Shown here piece after piece: positions 11,221 through 20,599 of a stretch of 64,000 bases of DNA (the stretch's first letter is position 1; each line of letters opens with the position of its first letter). A model generated the notes under the pieces. The model was not told the DNA's origin. It saw only the letters and a program-made list of their open reading frames with translations, and ran no database searches. Origin of the DNA: Delphinus delphis (taxonomy: Eukaryota; Chordata; Mammalia; Artiodactyla; Delphinidae); the NCBI RefSeq assembly GCF_949987515.2, contig NC_082687.1, positions 119,331,838 to 119,395,837 on the forward strand. The letters are read 5' to 3'. The translations under genes were made by a program, and so were the position numbers.

Positions 11221-12069
11221 TAAAATTAAAGTATATCATCTTTCAATGATGACAGCACAGAGACTGTTTGATGTGTCTTGTCTCCCCAAGCTGTAGCCTC
11301 AAAGCCAGGGTACTAGCAAGAAAAGCAGCATTGTCAAATAAAACAGTATAGCTCGGTCTTCTCAGGAATGGTGGCAGCATCTCAGCAGAGGAGGCTCTTG
11401 GTTAAATTCTGCAATATGCTGAATGAACTTTTTGGCTAACCCAATATTTAGCATCAAATGTTGTTTTCCCCTGTGTTGCAGTTTTCTCTAGTTATTCTTC
11501 AGTAGTTATCTGATAAAGTCTGTTTCTTGTCCAGCCCTGTGTTGGGCATTGGTACTCTGAAAATTAATGGAGGAGCAGTAAACACTGTGCCTTCCTAAGT
11601 AAAGGGTGGTGTGCCCTTTCCTCTACTGTCCCTCAGGGCTCACCAGATGCCCCAAACAGCATAATGAGAAGTTCTAGGCAGGGAGAAGCTATACAATGAA
11701 CAGATACCTGAGACTGGTAGGAACAAGGTAAACCTGGAAAAGTGGCCTATAACCCATTCTCACACAGGTGTATGCTTTCCCCATGTAACTAAGAACAGAT
11801 GATTCTAGAAAAGTCATATAGAACGAGGTGGAGAGACAGGGAGGAAGTGTCTGGAGGGAGGCTAAATTACACATATTCTGTACAAGGATAAACCTTTGGG
11901 TCATGATAGGTGCTTAATATGTGAAATTTCTTATTTTTTCAAATAGTGGCCTGGTTTGTATTTAGAGTTTCTCTATAGATCATTTAAGTTCCCACTTACA
12001 GTTTATGGGCTCGTCTCCATGGAGTTTGATAGAGAAAATGATTATGCATTTTTTTCTTACTGCAAAGCA
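11221..12069. other. Mostly unassigned sequence with a possible mariner end
   Basis: No gene is supported. At 11416-11446 the text tgaatgaactttttggctaa is close to the terminus of the mariner family known from cetartiodactyl genomes (its end reads TTGGCCAAAAAGTTCATTC on the other strand). Only one end is visible. The 71-codon antisense frame at 11689-11904 has no recognised motif. Confidence 0.4.
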
Positions 12070-12335
12070 CTGAGCAGTATGGTGATTAAACATATGGCCT
12101 CTGGCATTAGTTTGCCTGGTACTATTTCTAGATTCATAATTTAATTGCTAGGTGGCTTCAGGCAAGTTAATTGGTCTCTCTAAACCCCAATTTTTTCATC
12201 TATTAAGTAGGTAATGGTACCTACCCTATAACATTTGGTAATGAATAAATTGGAGAATTAATGTAATTTGTAAATTTGTTGGCATATAATAAGTGCTCAG
12301 GAAATGTTATTCCTAACTGTAATTATCATTGTTTC
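12070..12335 (+). repeat. MIR SINE, nearly complete
   Basis: The plus strand follows the MIR consensus throughout: a head with agcagtatggtgattaaa, a core with caggcaagttaattggtctc and tttttcatctattaag, and a tail with ataataagtgctcaggaaat. About 265 bp. This is fixed, ancient sequence predating the L1s around it. Confidence 0.85.
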
Positions 12336-12485
12336 TAAAGTGCTAGGAAACTCTCCTCTCTTCTATGGATGCCAGTAGTTGGTTGAGGACTCTTGTGAGA
12401 AAGAATTATAGGGTCAACAATATCTTGGGTGGGGTCAACTATGTCCTTGATGTTATGCCCACTGGAAGGAGCCCAAAGGTTTCTC

Positions 12486-12640
12486 TCATTGGTTCTTAAC
12501 TTTGGTTGCACATTCAAATCCCCTGGGGAGCCTCTAAAGCTCCTGATGCGAGGCCACTTCCAGACTAATTAAATCAGAATATCTAGAGGTGACATTATCA
12601 TTTTTACAACTCTCCAGCTGACTTGAATGTGCAGTCATGA
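12486..12640. mobile_element. MER5-group hAT miniature element
   Basis: The left end (ttcttaactttggttgcacat) and right end (ttgaatgtgcagtcatgagcg) are inverted repeats, and the middle has gccacttccagactaattaaatcag. This is the layout of short non-autonomous hAT-Charlie elements of the MER5 group. The exact subfamily is uncertain. Confidence 0.65.
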
Positions 12641-12660
12641 GCGAGAACAATTACACTAGC

Positions 12661-12825
12661 TCCTAAAAGTGCAGAACGAGGACCAGTAGCCTTGGCATTA
12701 CTTGGGAGATTCTTAGAAGTGTTCAATCCTGCCCCACCCCAGCCCAGAGGTACTGAATTAGTCTGTATTTTAACAAGATTCCCAGGTGATTCACCTGCAC
12801 ATTCAAGTTTGAGAAGCACAGCTCT
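12661..12825 (-). mobile_element. MER5A-like hAT miniature element
   Basis: The order ggaccagtagccttggcatt, cctgccccaccccagcccag, tactgaattagtctg, aacaagattcccaggtgat and caagtttgagaagcac matches the MER5A consensus in reverse orientation. Non-autonomous, about 165 bp, ancient. The 118-codon antisense frame across 12604-12960 is a by-product of these two elements. Confidence 0.75.
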
Positions 12826-14128
12826 AGCTTGATGTTTCCAGCAATATCTCTCAGCAGCTTCTCTTAGCACAAGTAATCTCACCAGCAACAGAATCTTCTG
12901 GTGGTCATTCTTTTCAATATTTACCTGGTCAACAGTTCCCAAGAATGCTTCCTGTCCCACCTTTTGTACTTCTTCAGTCTGGAAATAGCCCAGTTCCCTG
13001 TTTCTTGTTCAGGGTTCCCTCTAGAGGGCCCTGCCATACAGCTCTTCGGAGGACCTCTTTCAAAGACCAATTGGATATCATAAAGCACATGATATCATGT
13101 TTCTAAGCACAAAAGCAATCATTTTTGCACTTTAGTTATTAAAAGTAGAGGTTTATTAGCACTCCTTAGCTCGGGGAGGACTCACATACTCTTTGGGAAG
13201 GCATCTGAAGTGTTGCTAGACATAACCCAACAGTCCATCAGTCAGTCTCTGAAGTCAGGTAACTAGGGAGAGGATCTGGCAAGACTTTACAATTTCTTTT
13301 CTCAGATAAGCCCTTAAGGAATAGCAATAAATGAGTGAGAAATGTCTTAGAAATATACGCATACATCTTTGTCAGTAAGCAGAGGCTCAGTTACAATGCC
13401 ATAACAATCAATTCCAAGACCTCATTTGCTGCATACAGAGTTTATTTGCTACTAACAAGATTTGATAGTAGGGCTCTGCTCATCATAGGCACTCAGGTTC
13501 CCAGGCTTACCAAGACTCCATCTCAACATAGACTTCATCAGTTACTGAGGCTGGGGAAAGGAAATTGCAGTTTCTCACAGAAATGAAATGTGTTTGTCTG
13601 GAAGTGACACATGTCACTTTCATTCTCATTTCACTGTCCTTGCAAGCTTACAGGACTAACTTAGAAGAATGAGAGGGAAGGAAACCTCACTGTGTTTTGT
13701 TGCTTTAAGGAGAGAAGCATTAATTAAGAATGGACATATTTCTTTAGTCTCCCATTTTCATTTCTTTTATATCCTTTCTTATATCTAAAAAGAAATGTTG
13801 ATATATATACTGATAGCATAAGGCAAAAATAATAGTTTAATCTCATATCCTTTTGTCTCCCCTATTTCCCAATTCTCATTATATTATTTTCTAGACTTTT
13901 CATTCTGGGTTATTACAGGTATATTTCTTCTTTTCCTTTCATTGTGTTGTTGTTGGAAATCTGATGGAAATTTAATACTCATTCCTTTGTATGTAATCTT
14001 CTCTTTATCAGCTTTTGGAATTTGTCTTGATGTTAAATTTTACTACCATTTGCCTACATGTGGCTCTGCCCTTATCATCTTCTTTGTCATTCTGTGACGT
14101 CTTCAATCTGAGGTCTTCATCTTTTTTT
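12826..14128. other. Unassigned sequence, with an ancient repeat at about 13420-13640
   Basis: No gene is supported. The part around 13470-13620 (gggctctgctcatcatag, then ggaagtgacacatgtcactt) is a recognisable old interspersed repeat seen widely in mammals, but I do not recall its name with certainty. From about 13720 the DNA becomes very AT-rich. Confidence 0.35.
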
Positions 14129-14311
14129 CTAATTCCAAGAAAGTTTTTTTTTCATGAGTTCAATTTTATTTCTCCTTCTTTCTAAAATTCCCATTATCTG
14201 AGTATTAGTCTTTCTAAATGAAAAAAAATCCCTTGTCTTTGTTCTCTCCTTCAAGGATATTTCCTCTATCAGATCTTCCAATTTAATGATTTGTTCCTCA
14301 GTCATATCCAT
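14129..14311 (-). pseudogene. Possible L1-type ORF1 remnant
   Basis: The 60-codon minus-strand frame contains SFRKTNTQIMGILERRRNK, with spacing like the L1 ORF1 block that runs from the coiled coil into the RNA-binding domain (N-x-Q-I-x-G-I-x-E). It is preceded by an acidic and lysine-rich helical stretch. This could be an old L1 or a HAL1-type half-L1. Weak evidence. Confidence 0.4.
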
Positions 14312-14464
14312 TCTGCTATCCAGCCTACGTATTAGGTCTTTTACTTCAAGTATTATGTTTTTATACCTAATATTTGTGCTTGAGACTTTGCTATGTTTCT
14401 TTGTTCTTGATTTATATTAGTGATACGCTCTAGTAGGTTTCTTAGCCTAATTTTAAATTATTAA

Positions 14465-14845
14465 AAATTTTTTTATACTGGAGTATAGTTGATTTACAAT
14501 ATTGTGTTAGCTTCAGGTGTACCACAAAGTAATTCAATGATTCAGTGGATACATATACATATATCCATTCTTTTTCAGATTCTTTTCCCAATAGGTTATT
14601 ACAGAATATAAAGTTCCCTGTGCTATACAGTAGGTCCTTGTTGATTATCTATTTTATATACACTAGTGTGTATATGTTAATCCCAAACTCCTAAGTTATC
14701 CCTCCCCACCATTTTTCCCCTTTGGTAATCAGAATTTTGTTTTTGAAATCTGTGAGTCTATTTCTGTTTTGTAAATAAGTTAATTTGTATCATATTTTTT
14801 AGATTCCACATATAAGTGATATCATATGATATTTGTCTTTCTGAA
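14465..14845 (-). mobile_element. 5'-truncated L1, 3'UTR only
   Basis: The plus strand shows the reverse complement of a cetartiodactyl L1 3' end: ttttatactggagtatagttg, then ctgtgctatacagtaggtcc, then agattccacatataagtgat. About 380 bp survive. Confidence 0.8.
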
Positions 14846-15299
14846 GGGACATACCTCAATCCTTTCAAGATTCCATAAACAAGAAACAGCAGAAACAACA
14901 GCCAGCAGAGATTCCTGTCCCCCACAGTTAGTTTGCAATTGCTTCAAGAGCATCCCAGATGAAATGTGAAACTGGTCCCCATACACAGAGGGCAGGGAAC
15001 GTCCATATGAAGCTTCTCTTGAGCAGCTGCAAGACAAGGAGATCTCTGCACTGACCCCCCCCAAATTTTGAAAGTTTATGTAGAAGGTCAGTCACACATG
15101 CCATCCAGAAAGTCTCAATAACACGTTGTTCTCTCAAGGCTGCATCCTTGAAAATGGTTCCCATTGTGGGAACGGGGGACAGTGTACATTCCAAGCACAG
15201 GGAGAGAGGTGAAAAGCCTCTGACTGCTGTGTCCAGTTTGAGAGCCAACTGGAGGTCATGTCCTCTTGATTACCTCCTCCAACACCCACCCAAGACTTC
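14846..15299. other. Unassigned sequence
   Basis: Between two L1 fragments. Overlapping antisense frames of 80 and 106 codons exist at 14822-15248 but show no recognised family. It may be the 5' side of the plus-strand ORF1-like piece that follows; not supported further. Confidence 0.25.
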
Positions 15300-15890
15300 A
15301 GATATTAGAATTATTGGCCAGAAAACAAAAAATAATAGAAGTGTTTAAATGTATAAAGAAGTAAAAGAGATACTCAAATGCTCATCAAGAAAATAAATCA
15401 CCAACAAAAATGGAGACAAGCTTTGAAAAAAATCAAACCCCTAGGAGTGGGAAAAAAAAGTTAAAAATATAATCTCAGGCGATAAAGAACAGATTAGGCA
15501 CAGCTGAAGAAAGAATTATGAAACTAGAAACAAAATTATTAGCTCAGAGAAGAGAGGGCTTAGAAAATATTAGAGTTTAAAAGACGTTTAATTTATAATG
15601 ATAAGTTCTAACATCTTTAAAATTGGAGTGTCATATAACTGGGGTGTCAGAAAGATACAATAGAGAATGAGGAAGAGACAATATTTGAAGAGATTATAGC
15701 TGAGAATTATAAAAATAAAGATGTAAAGATATGAATTCATAGGATATGGAAGAAAAACAAACTTTTAAAAAGATAAATAGAAGTAAATCCAAACCTAGAC
15801 AAATCATAATGAAATTGAACACCAAGACAAAGAAAAGATCATAAATGTACCTGAAAAGCAAAAGAAATAATATCTGCAAAGAATAATATA
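15300..15890 (+). pseudogene. Old L1 or HAL1 ORF1 remnant
   Basis: The plus strand reads like a decayed L1 ORF1: a lysine/glutamate-rich region, then ataactggggtgtcagaaag (the I-x-G-V-x-E start of the RNA-binding domain) and gaagagacaatatttgaaga followed by gctgagaattat. All frames carry stops. HAL1 elements, which are half-L1s with only ORF1, would give the same signal. Confidence 0.6.
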
Positions 15891-15899
15891 AATATTAGC

Positions 15900-16556
15900 T
15901 AACATTGACTTTTTGGGATATAGTTGACATACATTCTTTTCATTTCAGGTGTACAACATACTGATTCAATATTTGTATATATTGCAAGTTAATCACCACA
16001 ATAAGACTAGTTAACCTCTACCACTAGACATAGTGCTTTTTCTTGTGATTAGAACTTTTATGACCTACTCTCTCAGCAACTTTCAAATATAAAATAGGGT
16101 ATGATTAACTATAGTCACCATGCTGTATATTACATCCTCATAATTTATTTTATAATAAAAGTTTGTACTTTTGCTGTTTCACGCATTTTACCCACCTCCC
16201 ACCCCTCACCTCTGGTAACCAACAACTGTTCTCTGTGTCCATAAGCTCAGATTTGTTTTCATTTGTTTTGGATTCTACACATATAAGTGCGATCATACAG
16301 TTTCTGTCTTTCTCTGTCTGACTTATTACACTTGGCATAATACCCTCAAGGTCCACCCCTGTGGCCACAAATTCATGATTTCATTTTTTATGGTGGAATA
16401 CAACACCATTGTATATATGTGTGTGTATGTATTTGATATATATAGTGTGTATATATACTATATATATTTATATTAATTTATATGAATGAATCTATTCATC
16501 CATCAATGGACACTAAGGTTGCTTTCATGTCTTGGCTGTTGTAAATAATACTGTAA
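15900..16556 (-). mobile_element. Old L1 copy E, part 1 (3'UTR and ORF2 end)
   Basis: Starts with an L1 3' end (gggatatagttgacatacat) and reads on the minus strand towards ORF2. It is cut at 16556 by a plus-strand L1 fragment and resumes at 16882. Alternating AT and GT simple repeats occur at 16413-16470. Confidence 0.8.
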
Positions 16557-16881
16557 AAAATGTGGAGATCTACATGACGTAGACGTAGAGAATGGACTTG
16601 AGGATGCAGGGGGGAGGGGGAAGCTGGGGCAAAGTGAGAGTAGCATCGACATATATACACTACCAAATGTAAAATAGATAGCTAGTGGGAAGCAGCCGCA
16701 TAGCACAGGGAGATCAGCTCGGTGCTTTGTGACCACCTAGAGGGGTGGGTTAGGGAGGGTGGGAGGGAGGATCAAGAGGGAGGGGATATGGGGATATATG
16801 TATGCATATGGCTGATTTGCTTTGTACAACATAGTATTGCGAAGCAATTATACTCTAATAGAGATGTATTTTAAAATGTGG
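16557..16881 (+). mobile_element. Young L1 3' fragment with target-site duplication
   Basis: The insert spans 16566-16872 and is the 3'UTR of a cetartiodactyl L1 in plus orientation: ggagatctacatgacgtag at the left, a G-rich middle, then cagggagatcagctcggtgc, with an A-rich end (ctaatagagatgtatttt). It is flanked by the direct repeat AAAATGTGG at 16557-16565 and 16873-16881. Removing insert and one repeat restores the continuous sequence of L1 copy E. This is direct evidence of target-primed insertion into an older L1. Confidence 0.85.
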
Positions 16882-17458
16882 GAGTGCATATATGTTTTTT
16901 GAGAGAGCGTTATCATTTTCCTCAGATAAATGACTGGAAGTGGAATTGCTGGATTATATGGTAGTTATGTTTTAATTTTTTTGAAGAACCTTCACATTGT
17001 TTTCCACAGGGGCTGCACCAATTTACATTCCCACTAACAGTGCACAAACGTTCCCATTTTACCACATCTTTGCCAATAATTATTTCTTTCTGATAATGTC
17101 ATTCTAACAGGTGTGAGGTAATATTTCATAGTGGTTTTGATTCACATTTCTCTGATGATTAGTGACATTGAGCATCTTTTCATGTACCAGTTGGTTAGCT
17201 GTATGTCATCTTTGGAAAAATGTCTATCCAGAGCCTCTGCCCACTTTTTAATCAGATTGTTTGGAGGTTTTTTTGCTATTGAGTTGTATGAGATTTTAAT
17301 ATTTTGGAATTTAACCCCTTGTGAGACATATGATTTGCAAATATTTCCTCCCATTCAATAGATTGCCTTTTCATTTAGTTGATACAGTGCAGAAGTTTTT
17401 TAGTTTGATATAGTCCCACTTGGCAAGAATGATGCCAAGGAGCTTACCACTTATGTTT
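16882..17458 (-). pseudogene. L1 copy E, part 2 (ORF2 C-terminal remnant)
   Basis: Continues part 1. The minus-strand frame at 17142-17354 carries [20 protein letters not shown] and [12 protein letters not shown], the conserved ORF2 C-terminal block. ORF2 lacks an intact frame here. Cut at 17458 by L1 copy F. Confidence 0.8.
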
Positions 17459-17490
17459 TCTTCTAGGAGTTTTCTTTTTAAAGTTATTCA

Positions 17491-17508
17491 GTTATATATA
17501 TATATATA
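17491..17508. repeat. (TA)n simple repeat
   Basis: A run of nine TA units inside the 3'UTR of L1 copy F. Confidence 0.85.
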
Positions 17509-17814
17509 TGAATATATGTATTCTTTTTTCAGATTCATTTCCATTATAGGTTATTATAAAATATTGAATATGTTCCCTGTGCTATACAGTATGTCCTTGT
17601 TGGTTATCTATTTTATATGTAGTAGTGTGTATATGTTAATCCCAAATGCCTAATTTATCCCTCCCCTCACTGCCCCTGCTTTCCCCTTTGGTAACCATAA
17701 GTTGGTTTTCTATGTTTGTGAGTCTATTTCTGTTTTGTAAATAAGTTCGTTTGTATCATGTTTTTTAGATTCCACATATAAGTGATATCATATTATATTT
17801 TTCTTCCTCTGACT

Positions 17815-18387
17815 TTACTTAGTATGATAGGTCCACCATGTTGCTGCAAATAGCATTATTTCATTCTTTTTTACGGCTGAATAATATTCTATTATATAAA
17901 TATATATGTGTGTGTGTGTATACACACACCACATCTTCTTTATCCATTCATCTGTCAATGGACATTTAGGTTGCTTCCATGTCTTGGCTATTGTAAATAG
18001 TGTTGCTATGAACATTGGAATGCATATATTGTTTTGACTTAGAAGTTTTTGTCTTTCTGGATATATGCCCAGGAATGGGATTGCAGGATCATATGGTAGT
18101 TCGAGCTTTAGTTTTTTAAGCAACCTCAATACTGTTCTCCATAGTGGCTACACCAATTTACATTCCTACCAACAGTGAAGGGGGGCTCCCTTTTTTCCAC
18201 ACCCTCTCCAGCGTTTATTATTTGTAGGCTTTTTGATGATGTCCATGCTGATTGGCATGAGATGATACCTCATTGTGGTTTTGATTTGCACTTCTCTAAA
18301 AATTATCCATGTTGAGCATCTTTTTGTGTGCCTGTTGGCTATCTGTATGTCTTCTTTGGAGAAATGTCTATTGAGTCTTCTGCCCAT
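17815..18387 (-). pseudogene. L1 ORF2 C-terminal remnant of copy F
   Basis: The frame at 17815-18129 contains [40 protein letters not shown] and EYYSAVKKNEIMLFAATW, the last ORF2 blocks up to near the natural stop. The frame at 18166-18387 adds [18 protein letters not shown] and [11 protein letters not shown]. Frame breaks between the two show decay. A (GT)n/(CA)n run at 17900-17930 adds extra residues. Confidence 0.85.
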
Positions 18388-18539
18388 TTTTTGATTGGAT
18401 TTTTTATATATATATTAAACTGTTTGACTTGTTTGTATATTTTGGAAATTAATTCCTTGTCAGTCACATCATTTGCAAATATTTTCTCCGATTCCATGGA
18501 TTGTCTTTTCATTTTGTTTACGGTTTCTCTTCTAGGAGT

Positions 18540-19512
18540 GTTATGATTTCAGGCCTTACATTCAATTCTTTAATCCATTTGAGTTTTTATGTGTTAGTAG
18601 TTAGTTTGTTAGTAGTATTATTTTGTAGTTAGTACTTAGTAGTTTGTTAGTTAGTATGGCGTAAGGTAGTGGTCCATTTCATTCTTTTGCATGTGGCTGT
18701 ACAGTTTTCCCTACACCATTTATTGAGGAGACCATTCTTTCCCATTGTATATTCTTGGTTTCTTTGTCATGATCTATTTGACCATATATACATGGGTTTA
18801 TTTCTGGGCTCCTTATTTTGTTCGATTGATCTATATGTCTGTTTTATGCCAATACAACACTATATTGATTACATTTGTAATATAGTTTGAAATCAGGGAG
18901 CATGATGCATCCAACTTTGTTCTTTCTCAGGATTGCTTTGGCTATTTGTGGTCCTTTGTGGTCTCATACAAATTTTAGAATTTTTTTGTTCTTTCTGTAA
19001 AAAAAAAATACCATTGGAATTTTGATAAGGATTGCATTGAATCTGGAGATTGCTTCAGTAATACAGGTATTTTAACAACATTACTTCTTCCAATCCATGA
19101 GCACAAAATATATTTCAATTTGTACCTTTTTCAGTTACTTTCATAAATGTCACATATTTTTCAGGGTACAGGTCTTTCACCCACCTGGTTAAATTTATTC
19201 CTAGGCATTTTATTTTTCTGATTCAGTTGTAAATGGATGGTTTTCTTAATTTCTCATTCTAATATTTGTTGTTAGCATAGAAAAATGCAACAATTTTCAG
19301 ATACTGATTTTGTATCCTGCAACGTTGTTGAATTCATTAATTAGTTCAAACAGTTTTCTGGTGGAGTCTTTAGGATTTTCTATAAATAATATGTCATCTG
19401 CAAATAGTGAAATTTTACTTCTTCCCTTCTGATTTGGATACCTTTTATTTCTCTTTCTTGCCTAATTGCTCTAGCTAAAATTTCCAATACCAGGATGAAT
19501 AAAAGTTGTGAG
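18540..19512 (-). pseudogene. L1 copy E, part 3 (ORF2, reverse transcriptase side)
   Basis: Continues copy E beyond copy F. It covers ORF2 from the C-terminal third into the reverse transcriptase, as antisense of FADD-flanking sequence (catctgcaaatagtgaaatt at about 19396), with a partial FADD-like motif. Heavily mutated. It is interrupted at 19512 by a CHR SINE. Confidence 0.78.
18590..18660. repeat. TTAG/TAGT-rich short tandem repeat inside ORF2 remnant
   Basis: About 60-70 bp built from variants of TTAGTAG and TTAGT replace a site where other L1 copies in the window have a short sequence (gtgtatggtgttag). Expansion of a GTTAG unit after insertion is the simplest explanation. Confidence 0.6.
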
Positions 19513-19729
19513 GGCTTCCCTGGTGGCGCGGTGGTTGAGAGTCCGCCTGCTGATGCAGGGGACACGGGTTCGTGCCCCGGTCCGGGAAGATCCCACATGC
19601 CGCAGAGCAGCTGGGCACATGAGCCATGGCCACTGAGCCTGCACGTCCGGAGCCTGTGCTCCACAATGGAAGAGGCCACAACAGTGAGAGGTCCGCATAC
19701 TGCAAAAAAAAAAAAAAAAAAGTTGTGAG
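19501..19729 (+). mobile_element. CHR-type SINE with target-site duplication
   Basis: SINE body 19513-19717 in plus orientation with an A tail. The tRNA-derived head shows an A box (TGGCGCGGTGG, 19524-19534) and a B box (GGTTCGTGCCC, 19567-19577), the internal RNA polymerase III promoter. Direct repeats AAAAGTTGTGAG flank it at 19501-19512 and 19718-19729. The family is diagnostic for cetaceans and relatives. Confidence 0.93.
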
Positions 19730-20221
19730 AATGAGCATCCTTGTCTTGTTCCTGATCTTAGAGGAGGCTTACTTAAAGCATCTTATAACAGTGTATTTTA
19801 AGTTGATGATAACTTAAATTTAAGTCATTCTAAAGCTCTACATTTTTACTCCTGTCCTCCACATTTTATTTTTTTGATGTCACAATTTACGTCTTCTTCT
19901 GTGTTAACAATTATTTATGTTAGTTATTTTTACTACTATTGTTTCTTAACCTTCATACTAGCTCTATAGGTGATTAACTCACCACCTTTACAATATAAGA
20001 TTATTTTGAATTTTACTACATGATTATCTTAACCAGTGAGATTTATGCTTTCATATGTTTTCCTGTTACTAATCAGCACCCTTTCATTTCAGCTTAAAGC
20101 AGTCCTTTTAACCTTTGTTGTATGGCTAGTTTAGTGGTGATAAACTCCTTTAGCTTTGCTTGTCTGGAAAACTCTTTATCTCTACTTCAATTCTGAAGGA
20201 CAACTTTGCTGGTGAGAGTAT
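19730..20221 (-). mobile_element. L1 copy E, part 4: reverse transcriptase joined to inter-ORF region
   Basis: 19730-19765 continues the reverse transcriptase (antisense of the LRSG block). At about 19770 it switches to L1 spacer sequence between ORF1 and ORF2 (for example ttaagttgatgataac, then ggctagtttagtggtgataa and tttgcttgtctggaaaactc). The endonuclease and the first part of reverse transcriptase are absent. Copy E is therefore internally deleted. L1 copy G begins at about 20222. Confidence 0.7.
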
Positions 20222-20599
20222 TCCTTTTTCTAATTGAAGTATAGTTGATTTACATACGATATTTGGTTATTTTCGGATGTACTGCAATGTAATTCAGTTA
20301 TATATATATTTTTCAGATTATTTTCCATTGTATGTTATTATAAGATGTTGAATATAGTTCTCTCTGCTATACAGTAAATCCTTGTTGCTTATCTATTTTA
20401 TGTATAGTAGTTTGTATCTGTAAACCTCATACCCCTAATTTACCCCTCTCGCCCACCCTTTCCCCTTAGGTAACCATAAGTTTGTTTTCTATGTCTGTGA
20501 GTCTGTTTCTGTTTTATATATAAATTTCATTTGTATTGTTTTTATATTAGTGATATAATATTTGTCTTTCTCTGTTGGACTTACTTCACTTAGTATTCT

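Larger units (their letters stand above)
17459..18539 (-). mobile_element. L1 copy F, 5'-truncated, with 12-bp target-site duplication
   Basis: A minus-strand L1 of about 1.06 kb at 17471-18527, containing 3'UTR and the ORF2 C-terminus. It is flanked by the direct repeat TCTTCTAGGAGT at 17459-17470 and 18528-18539. The surrounding copy E reads straight through once the insert is removed. Its left edge starts with a T-rich run, the expected poly-A tail of a minus-strand insertion. Confidence 0.88.

Noticed and set aside
12604..12960. 118-codon minus-strand frame
   Set aside because: It crosses two MER5-type elements; the residues are translations of their ends.
14928..15248. 106-codon minus-strand frame beginning MALKLDTAVRGFSPLSLCLE
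   Set aside because: No recognised family and it overlaps an 80-codon frame in another register. Could not be defended as an exon.
19513..19600. tRNA gene
   Set aside because: The A and B boxes belong to the tRNA-derived head of a SINE. The cloverleaf is not intact and the body and A tail are those of a SINE.
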